NCBI RefSeq assembly: GCF_003075035.1
Contig: NZ_QCZE01000002.1
Coordinates: 62,001 to 126,000 of the forward strand
DNA: 64,000 bases
Direction of reading: 5' to 3'
Origin: Zobellella maritima
GTDB lineage: Bacteria; Pseudomonadota; Gammaproteobacteria; Enterobacterales; Aeromonadaceae
In this document: piece by piece, positions 26,263 to 35,454 of the stretch
Layout: every line of letters starts with the position of its first letter
Numbering within the stretch: position 1 is the first letter of the stretch
Notes under the pieces: model-generated
Told to the model about the DNA's origin: nothing
The model's database searches: none
The model's input: the letters and a program-made list of their open reading frames with translations, nothing else
Translations under genes and position numbers: made by a program

Positions 26263-27609
26263 GAGCAGTCGCTTCAGCAGCACATTGGCGCGGGTACGCT
26301 GGACGCGTTTAAGCAGCTTCTGTACCGCCTGGGGATAGTCGGCCAGCTCTTCTATCTCGCTGAAATGCTCGATGCGTTGGCAGTGGGTCAGGATATTTTG
26401 TCGTTCTGTCTCGAAACGGGAGCTAAGCAACAACTCCGGATCCTGCACCAGCAGGCCGTTTTCCAGATCCAGGCCCCAGGCACGGGGGTTGAGGTTGTTG
26501 CCGGTGATCATCGCCAGGTCATCATCGACGAACAGCCCCTTGAGGTGATAGGAGTTGCGCTCATGGCGCCAGAGCATGATATTGAGATGCCCCTGATAGA
26601 TAAAGGTCTGGTTGGCACGAGCGAAGCGACGCAGGTTGGACTCGTACAGGTAGGGAAGGCCGCCGATGGTGCGAAAGGTCTCTTCCGGCGCGATATAGAA
26701 ATCGTTGGCGGTCTTGTCACCGAGTACCAGGGTGACCTCGATCCCTTTCTTGAGCAGGTTGCGGATATCCCTGGCCAGCGGCTTGGGCAGGTTGAAATAG
26801 GGGGTACAGACAAACAGCCGTTGGCGCGTGCCCCGCACCAGGGTACGGATGGCGCGGTTTAGCCGGTTGCCGCGTTTGCCCAGGCCGGCCAGCGGGGTGA
26901 TGCTGACCTGTCCCGGGTTACGGAGGGTATCGCGGAACTGGTACTGGGTACGACGCAGCGCCTGCTTGAACTGGCGAATTTCGTTGCGCAGCTGGCGGGC
27001 CCGGGGGATATCCGTCTGGGTAAGGGAGGGCACTGCCGGGTTATCGGCAAACAGCTTGTGGATATAGTTGACCATGGTCTGTGCCAGGGGCGGGTCGGTT
27101 ATTTCGTGGTAACGATCGAAGCGGTATCTATCCTGCTGATGCAGGTAGATATCATTCAGGCTGGCGCCGGAATAGAGCAGGGTATCGTCGAAGATAAATC
27201 CCTTGAGGTGTAATACCCCAAGGATCTCCCGGCCCTTGACCGGAACCCCGTGGATGGCTATTTGCTGTTGATAGCGAGCGGCGAACTCTTTATACATGAG
27301 GTGATTGCCGGCCTGTCCCTGATGGCCGATCAAGCCGCGCTGGGCCCGGTGAAAGTCGACGAACAGGCGGACATCCAGGGCGGGGTTGGCCTGCTTGGCT
27401 TCATAGAGGGCGGTGAGAATTTCCCGGCCGGCTTCGTCATCCTGCAGGTACAGGGAGACCAGGTAGATGCGGGTTTGAGCCCTGCTGATCAGTTCCAGCA
27501 ACCGTTGCTTGAATGCCTTGGCAGAATGGAGCACCTGCACCTGGTCGGCGTCGACCGCCAGTTTGGGCATGCGTTCGAGCAATTTTCTGTAGTAATTCGC
27601 TAGCTGCAT
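26260..27609 (-). CDS. pssA: CDP-diacylglycerol-serine O-phosphatidyltransferase (PssA, phospholipase D type)
   Basis: Makes phosphatidylserine from CDP-diacylglycerol and serine, the precursor of phosphatidylethanolamine. 449 residues from the ATG at 27609, the size of the enteric enzyme. Two HKD-type motifs are present, GVLHLKGFIFDDTLLYSG and YHLKGLFVDDDLAMITGNNLNPRAW, with the family block CTPYFNLPKPLARDI between them. The C-terminus is basic and suited to peripheral membrane binding. The upstream in-frame start at 27648 is rejected because the family N-terminus begins at the inner Met. Confidence 0.94.
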   Translation of the reverse strand: MQLANYYRKLLERMPKLAVDADQVQVLHSAKAFKQRLLELISRAQTRIYLVSLYLQDDEAGREILTALYEAKQANPALDVRLFVDFHRAQRGLIGHQGQAGNHLMYKEFAARYQQQIAIHGVPVKGREILGVLHLKGFIFDDTLLYSGASLNDIYLHQQDRYRFDRYHEITDPPLAQTMVNYIHKLFADNPAVPSLTQTDIPRARQLRNEIRQFKQALRRTQYQFRDTLRNPGQVSITPLAGLGKRGNRLNRAIRTLVRGTRQRLFVCTPYFNLPKPLARDIRNLLKKGIEVTLVLGDKTANDFYIAPEETFRTIGGLPYLYESNLRRFARANQTFIYQGHLNIMLWRHERNSYHLKGLFVDDDLAMITGNNLNPRAWGLDLENGLLVQDPELLLSSRFETERQNILTHCQRIEHFSEIEELADYPQAVQKLLKRVQRTRANVLLKRLL

Positions 27610-27721
27610 AGATAACCCTGAAGAAAATAGGTTGCCGTTTAAGACCATACTTAAACGACAAAATTCGGGGGCAGTGTACCGAATTTATCGGAAGGGCGGC
27701 AAATCGCTGCATGGAAAGCCG

Positions 27722-27776
27722 GGATAGGTGGATGGGGATCCGGGAACGGGCAATCCCGAGTCCCCAATCCCCGCTT
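27722..27776. repeat. Short G-rich imperfect inverted repeat after the aminopeptidase gene
   Basis: GGGGATCCGGGAACGGGCAATCCCGAGTCCCCAATCCCC-type words (27733-27772) form imperfect hairpins just downstream of the aminopeptidase stop at 27783. It resembles the other short-word intergenic repeats in this window in style, not in exact sequence. Confidence 0.45.
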
Positions 27777-27782
27777 TTGACG

Positions 27783-29573
27783 TTACAGCGGTTGGGTGGC
27801 CCGCTCCAGCCAGGCCAGATCCTCGCCGTCCAGCCATGGACTGACTTTTTCCCATACCTGCCGGTGGTAGTCGTCAAGCCAGGCGATGTGTTTGTGCTCG
27901 AGCCAGGACAAGTCGATCAGCCGCCGGTCGAAGGGGACGAAGGTCAGGGTTTCGAGTTCGAACACCGGGATGTCACCGTCGGTGGCGGCGGGTTGCACCA
28001 CCACCAAGTTTTCACAGCGGATGCCGAAGGCGTCCTCCCGATAATAGCCGGGCTCGTTGGACACTATCATGCCGGTGGTCAGCGGCACCATGCTGCCCTT
28101 TGGTGAGATCCGCTGGGGACCTTCGTGCACGCTGAGGAAGTGGCCGACCCCGTGGCCGGTACCGTGATCGAAGTTATAGCCTTGTTGCCACAGCGGCATG
28201 CGGGCCAGGGCGTCGAGCTGCAGGCCGCCGGTGCCGGCAGGGAAACGGGCCTGGGCCAGATCGATATGGCCTCGCAACACCAGGGTGAACAGCTTGAGCA
28301 TGTCGTCATCGGGCTGGCCGACCGCCACGGTACGGGTGATGTCGGTGGTGCCGTCCAGATACTGGCCCCCGGAGTCGACCAGGTAGATGGCATCCTGGCC
28401 CAGACGGCGGGGCACGCCATTGGCATGATGGTAGTGACACATGGCGGCATTGGGCCCCAGGGCGGATATGGTGCTGAAGCTGGGCTCGATAAACTCCGGG
28501 TTCTGTCGACGGCAGTCGGCCAGCTTGTCGGCCAGGGTCCCCTCGTCTTCCAACTCGGGGTTTGGCTCGGCCAGGCGGCGGTCGAGCCAAGCCAGAAAAC
28601 GGCACACGGCGGCGGCATCGCGCAGGTGGGCGACGCGGCTGCCGTGAACCTCGACCGGATTCTTGCAGGCCTTGAGCAGCATGCAAGGGTCGTCCCCATA
28701 GACCAGTTCGGCACCTGCCTGACTCAGCACCAGGGCGCTCCAGGCATTGGCGGTGCCGGGATCCAGCTGTACCCGTGCGCCCTGCTGACCCAATTCGGTC
28801 AGCGCCTGTTCCAAGGCATCCAAGGGCGCCAGGATCACGTCCTGGCCGCAGTGGGCCTGCAGGTCCAGCTCGGTGAATTTGTCGGGTTCGGCAAACAGCT
28901 GCACCCGGCCGTCTTGATGCAGCAGGGCGAAACTCAGCACCACCGGCAGGCAGGGAATGTCTCGGCCGCGAATATTGAGCAGCCAGTTGATCGGTTCTGC
29001 CTGGGTCAGCAGCTGGGCGTCTATGTTGCCGGCAGCCAGGGTTTCGGCGATGCGGTGGCGTTTGGCCTCGCTGTGCTGTCCGCTGAACTCCTGGTCCAGC
29101 GGGCTGGCGGGGTGATGACCGGGGACGGGTCTGTCATGCCAGAGCTGATCGATGGGATTATGGCTCATGGGTACCAGATGAATGCTTTTTGCCGCCAGCC
29201 TGGTATCCGCATCCTGATACCACTTCTGGCTGTGCAGCCTGGGATCGAAGCCGACCCGGGCACCGGGGGCAAGCCGCTCGGTCAGCCAGTCCAGATAGGG
29301 TTCGTTGATCAGATGGCGGAATTCAAACACCGCCGGGTCGCACTGGTGGCGGACCTGCACCGTGTAGCGACCGTCGACAAAGATGGCGGCCTGTCCGGTC
29401 AGCACTACCGCGGCCCCGGCCGAACCGTTGAAGCCGCTAATCCAGTTCAGCCGTTCGGCATAGGGAGGAATATATTCACCCAGGTGCTCGTCATCATGGG
29501 GAACAATAAAGGCATCCAGGCCCTGTTGCTGCAGGCTCTGGCGCAGATCGGCAAGACGGTTGGCGTGCATCAT
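27783..29573 (-). CDS. Xaa-Pro aminopeptidase, long (three-domain) M24 type
   Basis: 596 residues, the length of the long aminopeptidase P type rather than the 440-residue PepP. Two creatinase-like N-terminal domains are followed by a C-terminal pita-bread M24 domain. Metal ligands are visible in YLVDSGGQYLDGTTDITRTV (two Asp), FDHGTGHGVGHFLSVHEGP (His), SNEPGYYREDAFGIRCENLVVV (Glu, Glu). It removes N-terminal residues preceding proline from peptides, in the cytoplasm. Its start codon overlaps the stop of a short uncatalogued frame upstream. Confidence 0.92.
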   Translation of the reverse strand: MMHANRLADLRQSLQQQGLDAFIVPHDDEHLGEYIPPYAERLNWISGFNGSAGAAVVLTGQAAIFVDGRYTVQVRHQCDPAVFEFRHLINEPYLDWLTERLAPGARVGFDPRLHSQKWYQDADTRLAAKSIHLVPMSHNPIDQLWHDRPVPGHHPASPLDQEFSGQHSEAKRHRIAETLAAGNIDAQLLTQAEPINWLLNIRGRDIPCLPVVLSFALLHQDGRVQLFAEPDKFTELDLQAHCGQDVILAPLDALEQALTELGQQGARVQLDPGTANAWSALVLSQAGAELVYGDDPCMLLKACKNPVEVHGSRVAHLRDAAAVCRFLAWLDRRLAEPNPELEDEGTLADKLADCRRQNPEFIEPSFSTISALGPNAAMCHYHHANGVPRRLGQDAIYLVDSGGQYLDGTTDITRTVAVGQPDDDMLKLFTLVLRGHIDLAQARFPAGTGGLQLDALARMPLWQQGYNFDHGTGHGVGHFLSVHEGPQRISPKGSMVPLTTGMIVSNEPGYYREDAFGIRCENLVVVQPAATDGDIPVFELETLTFVPFDRRLIDLSWLEHKHIAWLDDYHRQVWEKVSPWLDGEDLAWLERATQPL

Positions 29574-29911
29574 AAAGCTTCCTTAACGAGATGTGAGCAG
29601 TTGTGTAATGGTTGACCCGCCGATCCAATATGCTGTTGCGACAGGGCGGCGGCATTGATATGACGGCACAGTGGCAACGGCTGGGCATGTTCCCGTCCGG
29701 CGGGGAGGGTACCCCGGCGGGAGAGGAGCAGCTCCATCCAACGATATCGAAGCTGACCTGGTTGATACGAGCAACCCGCACCAGGGGATGCGGCTTCCTC
29801 GAATTGGCCATCGAACAGGCGAGCCCAACGGTTTTCAACGACCGGCTGGGTCAGGGGCTTATGAAGAGCCCGGCTTATCTGACATCGTACTCGGTCCTGG
29901 TTTTGGTCACT
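29570..29911 (-). pseudogene. Probable small gene without a clear start, coupled to the aminopeptidase gene
   Basis: After the EamA stop codon the minus strand stays open for 113 codons and ends with a TGA that overlaps the aminopeptidase ATG (ATGA), the usual mark of translational coupling. The translation looks protein-like (VVENRWARLFDGQFEEAA, LRYRWMELLLSRRG, REHAQPLPLCRHINAAAL). It has no ATG until the middle. An ATG with AGGA upstream (29885) opens in another frame and stops after eight codons, so a one-base frameshift near 29855-29870, or a CTG start, would explain it. I do not recognise the family. Confidence 0.4.
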
Positions 29912-30832
29912 CTACTCCGCCTTCCGACCCTTGGCAAACGGGCGCGAGGCCCGCACCGGCCCCTTGATCTGCTGAATAAGCAGGGCCGCCACTATCATCA
30001 CCAGGCCCACCAGGGTGGCGGTATAAATCTCTTCGCCGACCAGCAGCCGCAGCAGCAGCAGGGAGGCGAACGGTGCGATGAAAATCAGGTTGGAGATGCG
30101 TGCCGTGTTCTCCGCGTAACGCATGGCCATCAGCCACATCACGAAGGCGAAGCCCATCTCAAACAGCCCCACATAGATGGCGCCGACCCAGCCTTGCCAG
30201 GCAGTGAGCCTGAAATCGGACCAGACGGCGGTGACCAGTACAATCACCGGCAACGCCAGCATAAAGCTCAGGGTCAGCGCGACGACCGGATCCCCCTGAT
30301 TACGGGTGTTGAGTATCCAGTAACCGGCCCAGATCAGGGTGGAGATAAGCGCCAGGGCGACCCCCAGGGGGTCGTCAAAATCCAGGCTGAGCAGGTTGCC
30401 CCTGGTGGCGATCACCATGGCCCCCAGGTAGCCGAGCACGATGGCTATCCAGTCCTGCTTGCGAATCTTCTGGCCCAGGAAAGGCACCGCCAGCAGGGTC
30501 AGGGTAATGGCCCAGGTATAGTTCAGGGTTTGTGCCTGTTGTGCCGGGAGCCGGTCATAAGCCTGGAACAGGATCAGATAATAGAGTGCAGGATTGAGCA
30601 GCCCCAGCAACAGATAGAAACCGGGGCGGGCCTGCAGGTAGGTACCGAGCAGGGCCAGCTTGCCCTTACGGGCGAGCAGCCCCAGCAGTACCAGGATGGA
30701 GCTGGCGGTGGCCACCAGCAGCAGCTGGGGCGGAGAAAAATGGTTCAGGGACAGCTTGAAGGCGGTCGCCACCGTTGACCAGCAGGCGACGGCCCCCAGG
30801 CCGAACAGATAGGCTTTCTTTTGATCTTTCAT
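29912..30832 (-). CDS. EamA/DMT superfamily transporter
   Basis: A 306-residue inner-membrane protein with ten hydrophobic segments in two EamA repeats (first beginning AYLFGLGAVACWSTVATAFKL, second DPLGVALALISTLIWAGYWILNTRN). DMT carriers of this type export amino acids or other metabolites; no substrate can be inferred. I start at the Met preceding KDQKKAY; the in-frame Met at 30916 would add 28 hydrophilic residues through a region with no ribosome site. It lies after a small membrane-anchored protein gene on the same strand. Confidence 0.88.
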   Translation of the reverse strand: MKDQKKAYLFGLGAVACWSTVATAFKLSLNHFSPPQLLLVATASSILVLLGLLARKGKLALLGTYLQARPGFYLLLGLLNPALYYLILFQAYDRLPAQQAQTLNYTWAITLTLLAVPFLGQKIRKQDWIAIVLGYLGAMVIATRGNLLSLDFDDPLGVALALISTLIWAGYWILNTRNQGDPVVALTLSFMLALPVIVLVTAVWSDFRLTAWQGWVGAIYVGLFEMGFAFVMWLMAMRYAENTARISNLIFIAPFASLLLLRLLVGEEIYTATLVGLVMIVAALLIQQIKGPVRASRPFAKGRKAE

Positions 30833-30912
30833 TGTGGTTATCAACCCGTGCACAGAATGGGCCAGTGTAGGGAGCCGGCGTGTGCCGGGCAAGGGGGAGC
30901 GAGTCGAGCCTA

Positions 30913-31113
30913 TCATTTCAGTTCGTCGAAGGGACGCTGCTTTTCCTTTTCCAGCACCAGGCTTTCCAGGGTGGTTACCCGCTCCTGCAGCCGTCGGTTG
31001 TCTGCCTCCAGGGCATCAAGCCGGGTTGCCAGATCCACCCGGGAGCGGCCGTGATTGATAAACAGGAACAGCAGCAGGGCGGCACTGGCGAGCAAGAGTA
31101 TCCACATCAGCAT
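30913..31113 (-). CDS. Small membrane-anchored coiled-coil protein
   Basis: 66 residues: one N-terminal membrane helix (MLMWILLLASAALLLFLFI), then a charged heptad-like region (RLDALEADNRRLQERVTTLESLVLEKE). The architecture resembles PspB-like or DUF-type small inner-membrane proteins but I do not recognise a family. GAGGAG is well placed upstream of the ATG at 31113, supporting a real gene. It precedes the EamA transporter by 80 bases on the same strand. Confidence 0.65.
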   Translation of the reverse strand: MLMWILLLASAALLLFLFINHGRSRVDLATRLDALEADNRRLQERVTTLESLVLEKEKQRPFDELK

Positions 31114-31224
31114 AATAAGTCTCCTCGAACGAGTATAGCGGGATTCAGCCCGGAGTATTTGTGCCTGTCGTCCATGTTCATTAGGTTACTGAACCATTAC
31201 AGTAAGTGGATGTTAAGGATTTAG

Positions 31225-32202
31225 ATGAAGACCATGCATCATTCTTTCGGTTTCGATCTGAGGGCACTGGAAGTGTTCGTACAGATAGTAGACAGTGGCA
31301 ACATGACGGCGGCGGCGGAAAATCTGGGCATGACCCAATCCTCGATTTCCCAGAATCTGTCCAATCTGGAAAAGAGCCTGAATACCCAACTGCTGGATCG
31401 TTCTGTGCGGCCCATTGCCATCACCCGTGCCGGCCGTTTCTTTTATGACAGAGCCTGCCAGCTGTTAAAGGAAGCCAGGATGACCAGCCAGGCCATGCAA
31501 AAAGGCCGCTTCGACAAACTGCGTCATGTGCGCATCGCTCTGGTGGACTCACTGGCCACTGCTGTGGGCAAACCGCTGGCGGATGCGGTCAAGCGTCATA
31601 CCGAGCAGTGGTCGATGACCACAGGTCTGTCTCATATGCATGGAGAATCCCTGCTTTCACGCAGTGTGGATATCATCATTTCCGATGATGCTCTGATGGA
31701 CTATCCGGAATTAAGCCGATTCCGCATTTTGCGCGAGCCTTTCATGCTGGTTTTGCCCAAGACATTCACCGGCGAGGTCAAACAGCTTGAATCTCTGATA
31801 AAACGACTGGATTTTGTTCGTTATCCCGCCCACTCCCTTATTGGACAACGTATCGAACGCAATCTTCGTTACCGCCGTCTGGAGCCTCCGCATCGGCTGG
31901 TTATGGACAACAGCTATGCGGTTTCTTCTATGGTAGCGGCTGGTCTGGGCTGGACCATCACTACGCCGCTTTGTCTGTTCCAGAGCGGGATCTGGTTGTC
32001 ACAGGTACGCTGCCTGCCGATACCCGGAGGCAGTTTCTATCGCAACTTGACCCTGCTGACCCGCAAGCACGAGCTGCACGAGTTACCTCAGGTCATCGCC
32101 GATGATATCCGGAATATCCTGACTAGCGAGTATTTGTCAGAGGTCACCCGACACCTGCCCTGGGTAAGCGAGATGATCGAAATTGGTGAGCTCTCGCACT
32201 GA
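31225..32202 (+). CDS. LysR family transcriptional regulator
   Basis: 325 residues. Winged helix-turn-helix at about 12-70 (LRALEVFVQIVDSGNMTAAAENLGMTQSSISQNLSNLEKSL), then a two-lobed effector domain. TTAAGGA lies nine bases upstream of the start. It precedes, in the same direction and with a 330-base gap, an operon for amine or amino alcohol use (ethanolamine-type permease onward), so it is the likely regulator. LysR genes more often are divergent from their targets; the tandem arrangement lowers certainty. Confidence 0.88.
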   Translation: MKTMHHSFGFDLRALEVFVQIVDSGNMTAAAENLGMTQSSISQNLSNLEKSLNTQLLDRSVRPIAITRAGRFFYDRACQLLKEARMTSQAMQKGRFDKLRHVRIALVDSLATAVGKPLADAVKRHTEQWSMTTGLSHMHGESLLSRSVDIIISDDALMDYPELSRFRILREPFMLVLPKTFTGEVKQLESLIKRLDFVRYPAHSLIGQRIERNLRYRRLEPPHRLVMDNSYAVSSMVAAGLGWTITTPLCLFQSGIWLSQVRCLPIPGGSFYRNLTLLTRKHELHELPQVIADDIRNILTSEYLSEVTRHLPWVSEMIEIGELSH

Positions 32203-32532
32203 ATAATTTATGTCAATACCGCTAGATTTCGAGGCGGAGCTCAGGAGCCGGTGAGCAGACCCGCCGCGCCTTGATATCTGTCTATCGAATTCATGTCTCC
32301 TCCTTCCGGGCAACCTTAATTTATCAATCCTTACCTATCACATTGAAATGAAAGTACTATTTGTAAATCTTATAGTGCTCTTCAAACAAAAAGTGATGCT
32401 TGTTGAGATGTTTTCAGCCGGCTTTAGACTGACTCCGACAATTGAAGACTCGCAAGGAATGCTGGAGTTCGTCGATTCGATGTCTGCCAGTCTTCGAACC
32501 AACAAACACACCACAAAGGATGAGGGTGAGTT
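32203..32532. other. Intergenic region before the amine utilisation operon
   Basis: 330 bases without a convincing gene. A 67-codon frame (32348-32551) has atypical composition and overlaps the permease start, so I do not call it. The right end holds GGATGAGGG-type ribosome-site sequence for the permease. The operon promoter and any LysR site must lie here but no clear motif stands out. Confidence 0.5.
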
Positions 32533-33969
32533 ATGTCCGAGTACGAAATGACGAAAACAGTGTCCTATGATTCGGTATCGCAGGACTATCTGGAAAAACG
32601 ACAGCTGAGAAAAGGCGCTGCCGGCTGGATTTTGTTGGCTGGTCTGGGGGTGTCCTATGTGATTTCCGGTGACTTCGCCGGCTGGAACTTCGGTCTGGGC
32701 CAGGGTGGCTTCGGCGGCATGTTGGTAGCTACCATACTGATGGCCACCATGTATATCTGTATGGTGTTGGGCCTGGCCGAGTTATCTTCTTCCCTGCCTA
32801 CCGCCGGTGGTGGTTACAGCTTTGCCCGCCGGGCCTTTGGTCCCTGGGGCGGTTACCTGACCGGCACTGCCATCCTGCTCGAATATGCCATAGCGCCGGC
32901 TGCCATCGCCATCTTTATCGGCGGCTACGTCAATGAGCTGTTCGGCCTGGATGGTCCCCTGGTGTATGCCCTCTTTTACACGATCTTCGTCGGTATCCAC
33001 CTGTGGGGGGCCGGTGAGGCACTGAAAATCATGTTTGGTATTACCGCCCTGGCGGCGGTGGCCATACTGGTGTTCATCATCGGCCTCATTCCCCATTTCC
33101 AGTGGGACAACCTGTTCAATATCGCCACCAACCCAACTGCCGTGGGGGCATCCGACTTCCTGCCCCAGGGTTATATGGGGATCTGGGCGGCGCTGCCGTT
33201 CGCCATGTGGCTGTTTCTGGCGGTCGAAGGGGTGCCGCTGGCGGCTGAAGAAGCCGGAGACCCGGCCAGAGACATGCCCAGAGGTATCATTACCGCCATG
33301 GTGATTCTGCTGGTGTTCGGGGGTTGCGTGCTGTTCCTGGCGCCTGGTGCCGCCGGCGCCGATCTGATGCAGGCTCATGGAGCACCGCTGGTGGGAGCCC
33401 TGCAATCCGTGTATGGCAGTGATTCACAATTGGCCTCTTTCGTGAATCTGGTCGGTCTGGCGGGCCTAATCGCCAGCTTTTTCTCGATAATCTATGCCTA
33501 TTCCCGTCAGGTATTTGCCCTGTCCCGGGCCGGCTACCTGCCCCGCTTTCTGTCGCTGACCAGCAAGCGCAAGGTGCCAACCCTGGCGTTGATCATCCCG
33601 GGCGTGATCGGCTTCATGCTGTCGCTGAGCGGTGAGGGTGATCTGATGATCACCATGGCAGTGTTCGGAGCCACCCTTTCCTACGCCATGATGATGCTGT
33701 CCCACATAGTGCTGCGCCTGCGCGAGCCCGATATGGAGCGGCCCTACAAGACGCCGGGTGGCATTCTGACCACCAGCCTTGCCCTGCTACTGGCGATAGC
33801 CGCCTTTATTTCCACCTTCCTGGTGAGTGTGGAGGCCGCTCTGTGGTCGGCTCTGTTCTATGCCCTGATGGTCGGCTACTTCTTTTTCTACAGCCGCAAG
33901 TGCCTGGTCGCTCAGGCACCGGAAGAGGAGTTTGCCGCCATCGCCCAGGCAGAAGCCGAATTGCAATAA
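32533..33969 (+). CDS. Ethanolamine-type permease (APC superfamily)
   Basis: A 478-residue amino acid-polyamine-organocation carrier with 12 predicted helices. The N-terminal LRKGAAGWILLAGLGVSYVISGDFAGWNFGLGQGGFGGML matches the ethanolamine permease family closely, and FLAVEGVPLAAEEAGDPARDMPRG is the conserved loop after helix 6. Imports ethanolamine or a related amino alcohol or amine. First gene of a five-gene operon whose second product resembles gamma-glutamyl-amide ligases, which supports an amine substrate. Confidence 0.88.
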   Translation: MSEYEMTKTVSYDSVSQDYLEKRQLRKGAAGWILLAGLGVSYVISGDFAGWNFGLGQGGFGGMLVATILMATMYICMVLGLAELSSSLPTAGGGYSFARRAFGPWGGYLTGTAILLEYAIAPAAIAIFIGGYVNELFGLDGPLVYALFYTIFVGIHLWGAGEALKIMFGITALAAVAILVFIIGLIPHFQWDNLFNIATNPTAVGASDFLPQGYMGIWAALPFAMWLFLAVEGVPLAAEEAGDPARDMPRGIITAMVILLVFGGCVLFLAPGAAGADLMQAHGAPLVGALQSVYGSDSQLASFVNLVGLAGLIASFFSIIYAYSRQVFALSRAGYLPRFLSLTSKRKVPTLALIIPGVIGFMLSLSGEGDLMITMAVFGATLSYAMMMLSHIVLRLREPDMERPYKTPGGILTTSLALLLAIAAFISTFLVSVEAALWSALFYALMVGYFFFYSRKCLVAQAPEEEFAAIAQAEAELQ

Positions 33970-34056
33970 CCCTATATTGCAGGCCCGGCTTGGCCGGGCC
34001 TGAATACGGCCAGAGTGAATTTGGCTCGTACATCGACAAGGAACCAAGGTGACAAT

Positions 34057-35427
34057 ATGTTAGAACCAAGACAGGTAACCAATACAGAACAGGCTCGCCA
34101 GATAGTCGAAGAGCGGGGTCTCACCCACGTCAAGGTAGGGGTATTCGATCAGGATGGTGTGTTGCTGGGGAAATATCTGAGGAAAGACAAGTTTTTCTCG
34201 GCCCTCGAAGGCGGCTTCGCCTTCTGCAGTGTGGTGTTGGGCTGGGATTCCAAGGATCAGCTCTACGACAACGTCAAATATACCGGCTGGCATAATGGCT
34301 ATCCCGACGCCGAGGTTCGGATCCTGCCTCACACCTGTCGCGAACTGCCGATGGAGGACAACATGCTGTTGTTCCTGTGCGAGTTTACGGGGCAGGCCGA
34401 GGCCATTTGTCCGCGGGGAACACTCCGGCGAGTACTGGAGATGGCCGACAGCATGGGGCTGAATGCCAAGGCGGCGCTGGAATATGAATTCTTCATGTTT
34501 AAGGAAACCCCCGAGTCTGTGCGGCAGAAAGGGTTCCGCAACCTGGAACCGCTGACGCCTGACTGGTTCGGTTATTCGGTATTGCGTAACTCGGTGCATG
34601 CGGAGCTGTACCACCAGATCATGGATCTGGGTGAGACCATGGACTTTCCCTTGGAAGGCATTCACACCGAAACCGGCCCCGGTGTGCTGGAAGCGGCCAT
34701 CGCGGTGGATGATGCGGAAAATGCCGCCGACAAGGGCGCGCTGTTCAAGACATTCATGAAGGTGCTGGCCCAGCGAAACAACCTAATGGCTACCTTTATG
34801 GCCAAGTGGTCCGGTGATTATCCGGGGCAGAGCGGCCACATTCATATTTCCCTCTATGACGATGCCGGCGCCAATGTGTTCTATGACCCGAGTCAGACTC
34901 ACAACATGAGCCAGTTACAGCGGCATTTTATCGCCGGCCAGCAGAAGCTGATGCCGGAATTTTTGGCCATGCTGGCGCCAACGGTGAACAGCTACAGCCG
35001 GTTGATCCCCGGTTTCTGGGCGCCGACCGAAGCGACCTGGGGCGTAGAAAACCGTACCACCGCCCTGCGGGTGATACCCGGCAGCAACAAGAGCCAGCGG
35101 GTGGAATACCGGTTGGGCTCGGCCGACGCCAACCCCTATCTGGCGCTGGCGGCGGCGCTGGCGGCTGGCTTGTACGGCATTAAATACAAGTTGGAGCCGG
35201 AAGCCGAAATAAAGGGCAATGCCTATGAGCAGGAGCATCCCGAGTACCTCAACCTGCCCCGCACCTTGTGGGAATCGGCCCAGCGCCTGAAACAGTCGGA
35301 AGCGGCGCGGGAAATGTTCGGCAATGAATTTGTCGAGCACTTTGCCGCCACCCGGGAATGGGAAGAGCGGGAGTTCCGCAAACACATTACCGACTGGGAA
35401 ATGGATCGCTATTTCGAAATTATCTAA
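34057..35427 (+). CDS. Glutamine synthetase-like gamma-glutamyl-amine ligase
   Basis: 456 residues of the glutamine synthetase superfamily, diverged from the true GlnA in this window. Catalytic blocks are present: LEYEFFMF, HTETGPGVLEAAI, GQSGHIHISLYDD (ATP/ammonia region) and NRTTALRVIPG. The GlnA adenylylation segment is absent. Homologues beside amine permeases and dehydrogenases ligate glutamate to amines (putrescine, ethanolamine, isopropylamine) so the amine is protected during oxidation. I start at 34057 because AAGGTGACA is well placed; the in-frame ATG at 34015 is not. Confidence 0.87.
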   Translation: MLEPRQVTNTEQARQIVEERGLTHVKVGVFDQDGVLLGKYLRKDKFFSALEGGFAFCSVVLGWDSKDQLYDNVKYTGWHNGYPDAEVRILPHTCRELPMEDNMLLFLCEFTGQAEAICPRGTLRRVLEMADSMGLNAKAALEYEFFMFKETPESVRQKGFRNLEPLTPDWFGYSVLRNSVHAELYHQIMDLGETMDFPLEGIHTETGPGVLEAAIAVDDAENAADKGALFKTFMKVLAQRNNLMATFMAKWSGDYPGQSGHIHISLYDDAGANVFYDPSQTHNMSQLQRHFIAGQQKLMPEFLAMLAPTVNSYSRLIPGFWAPTEATWGVENRTTALRVIPGSNKSQRVEYRLGSADANPYLALAAALAAGLYGIKYKLEPEAEIKGNAYEQEHPEYLNLPRTLWESAQRLKQSEAAREMFGNEFVEHFAATREWEEREFRKHITDWEMDRYFEII

Positions 35428-35454
35428 CCCTATTCTTATGGAGTCAGGTGTCAT

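Noticed and set aside
28125-29615. A 496-codon plus-strand frame opposite the aminopeptidase
   Set aside because: Shadow frame. The minus strand carries the M24 metal ligands in order.
32348-32551. A 67-codon frame before the ethanolamine-type permease
   Set aside because: Atypical composition, no ribosome site and overlap with the permease start.
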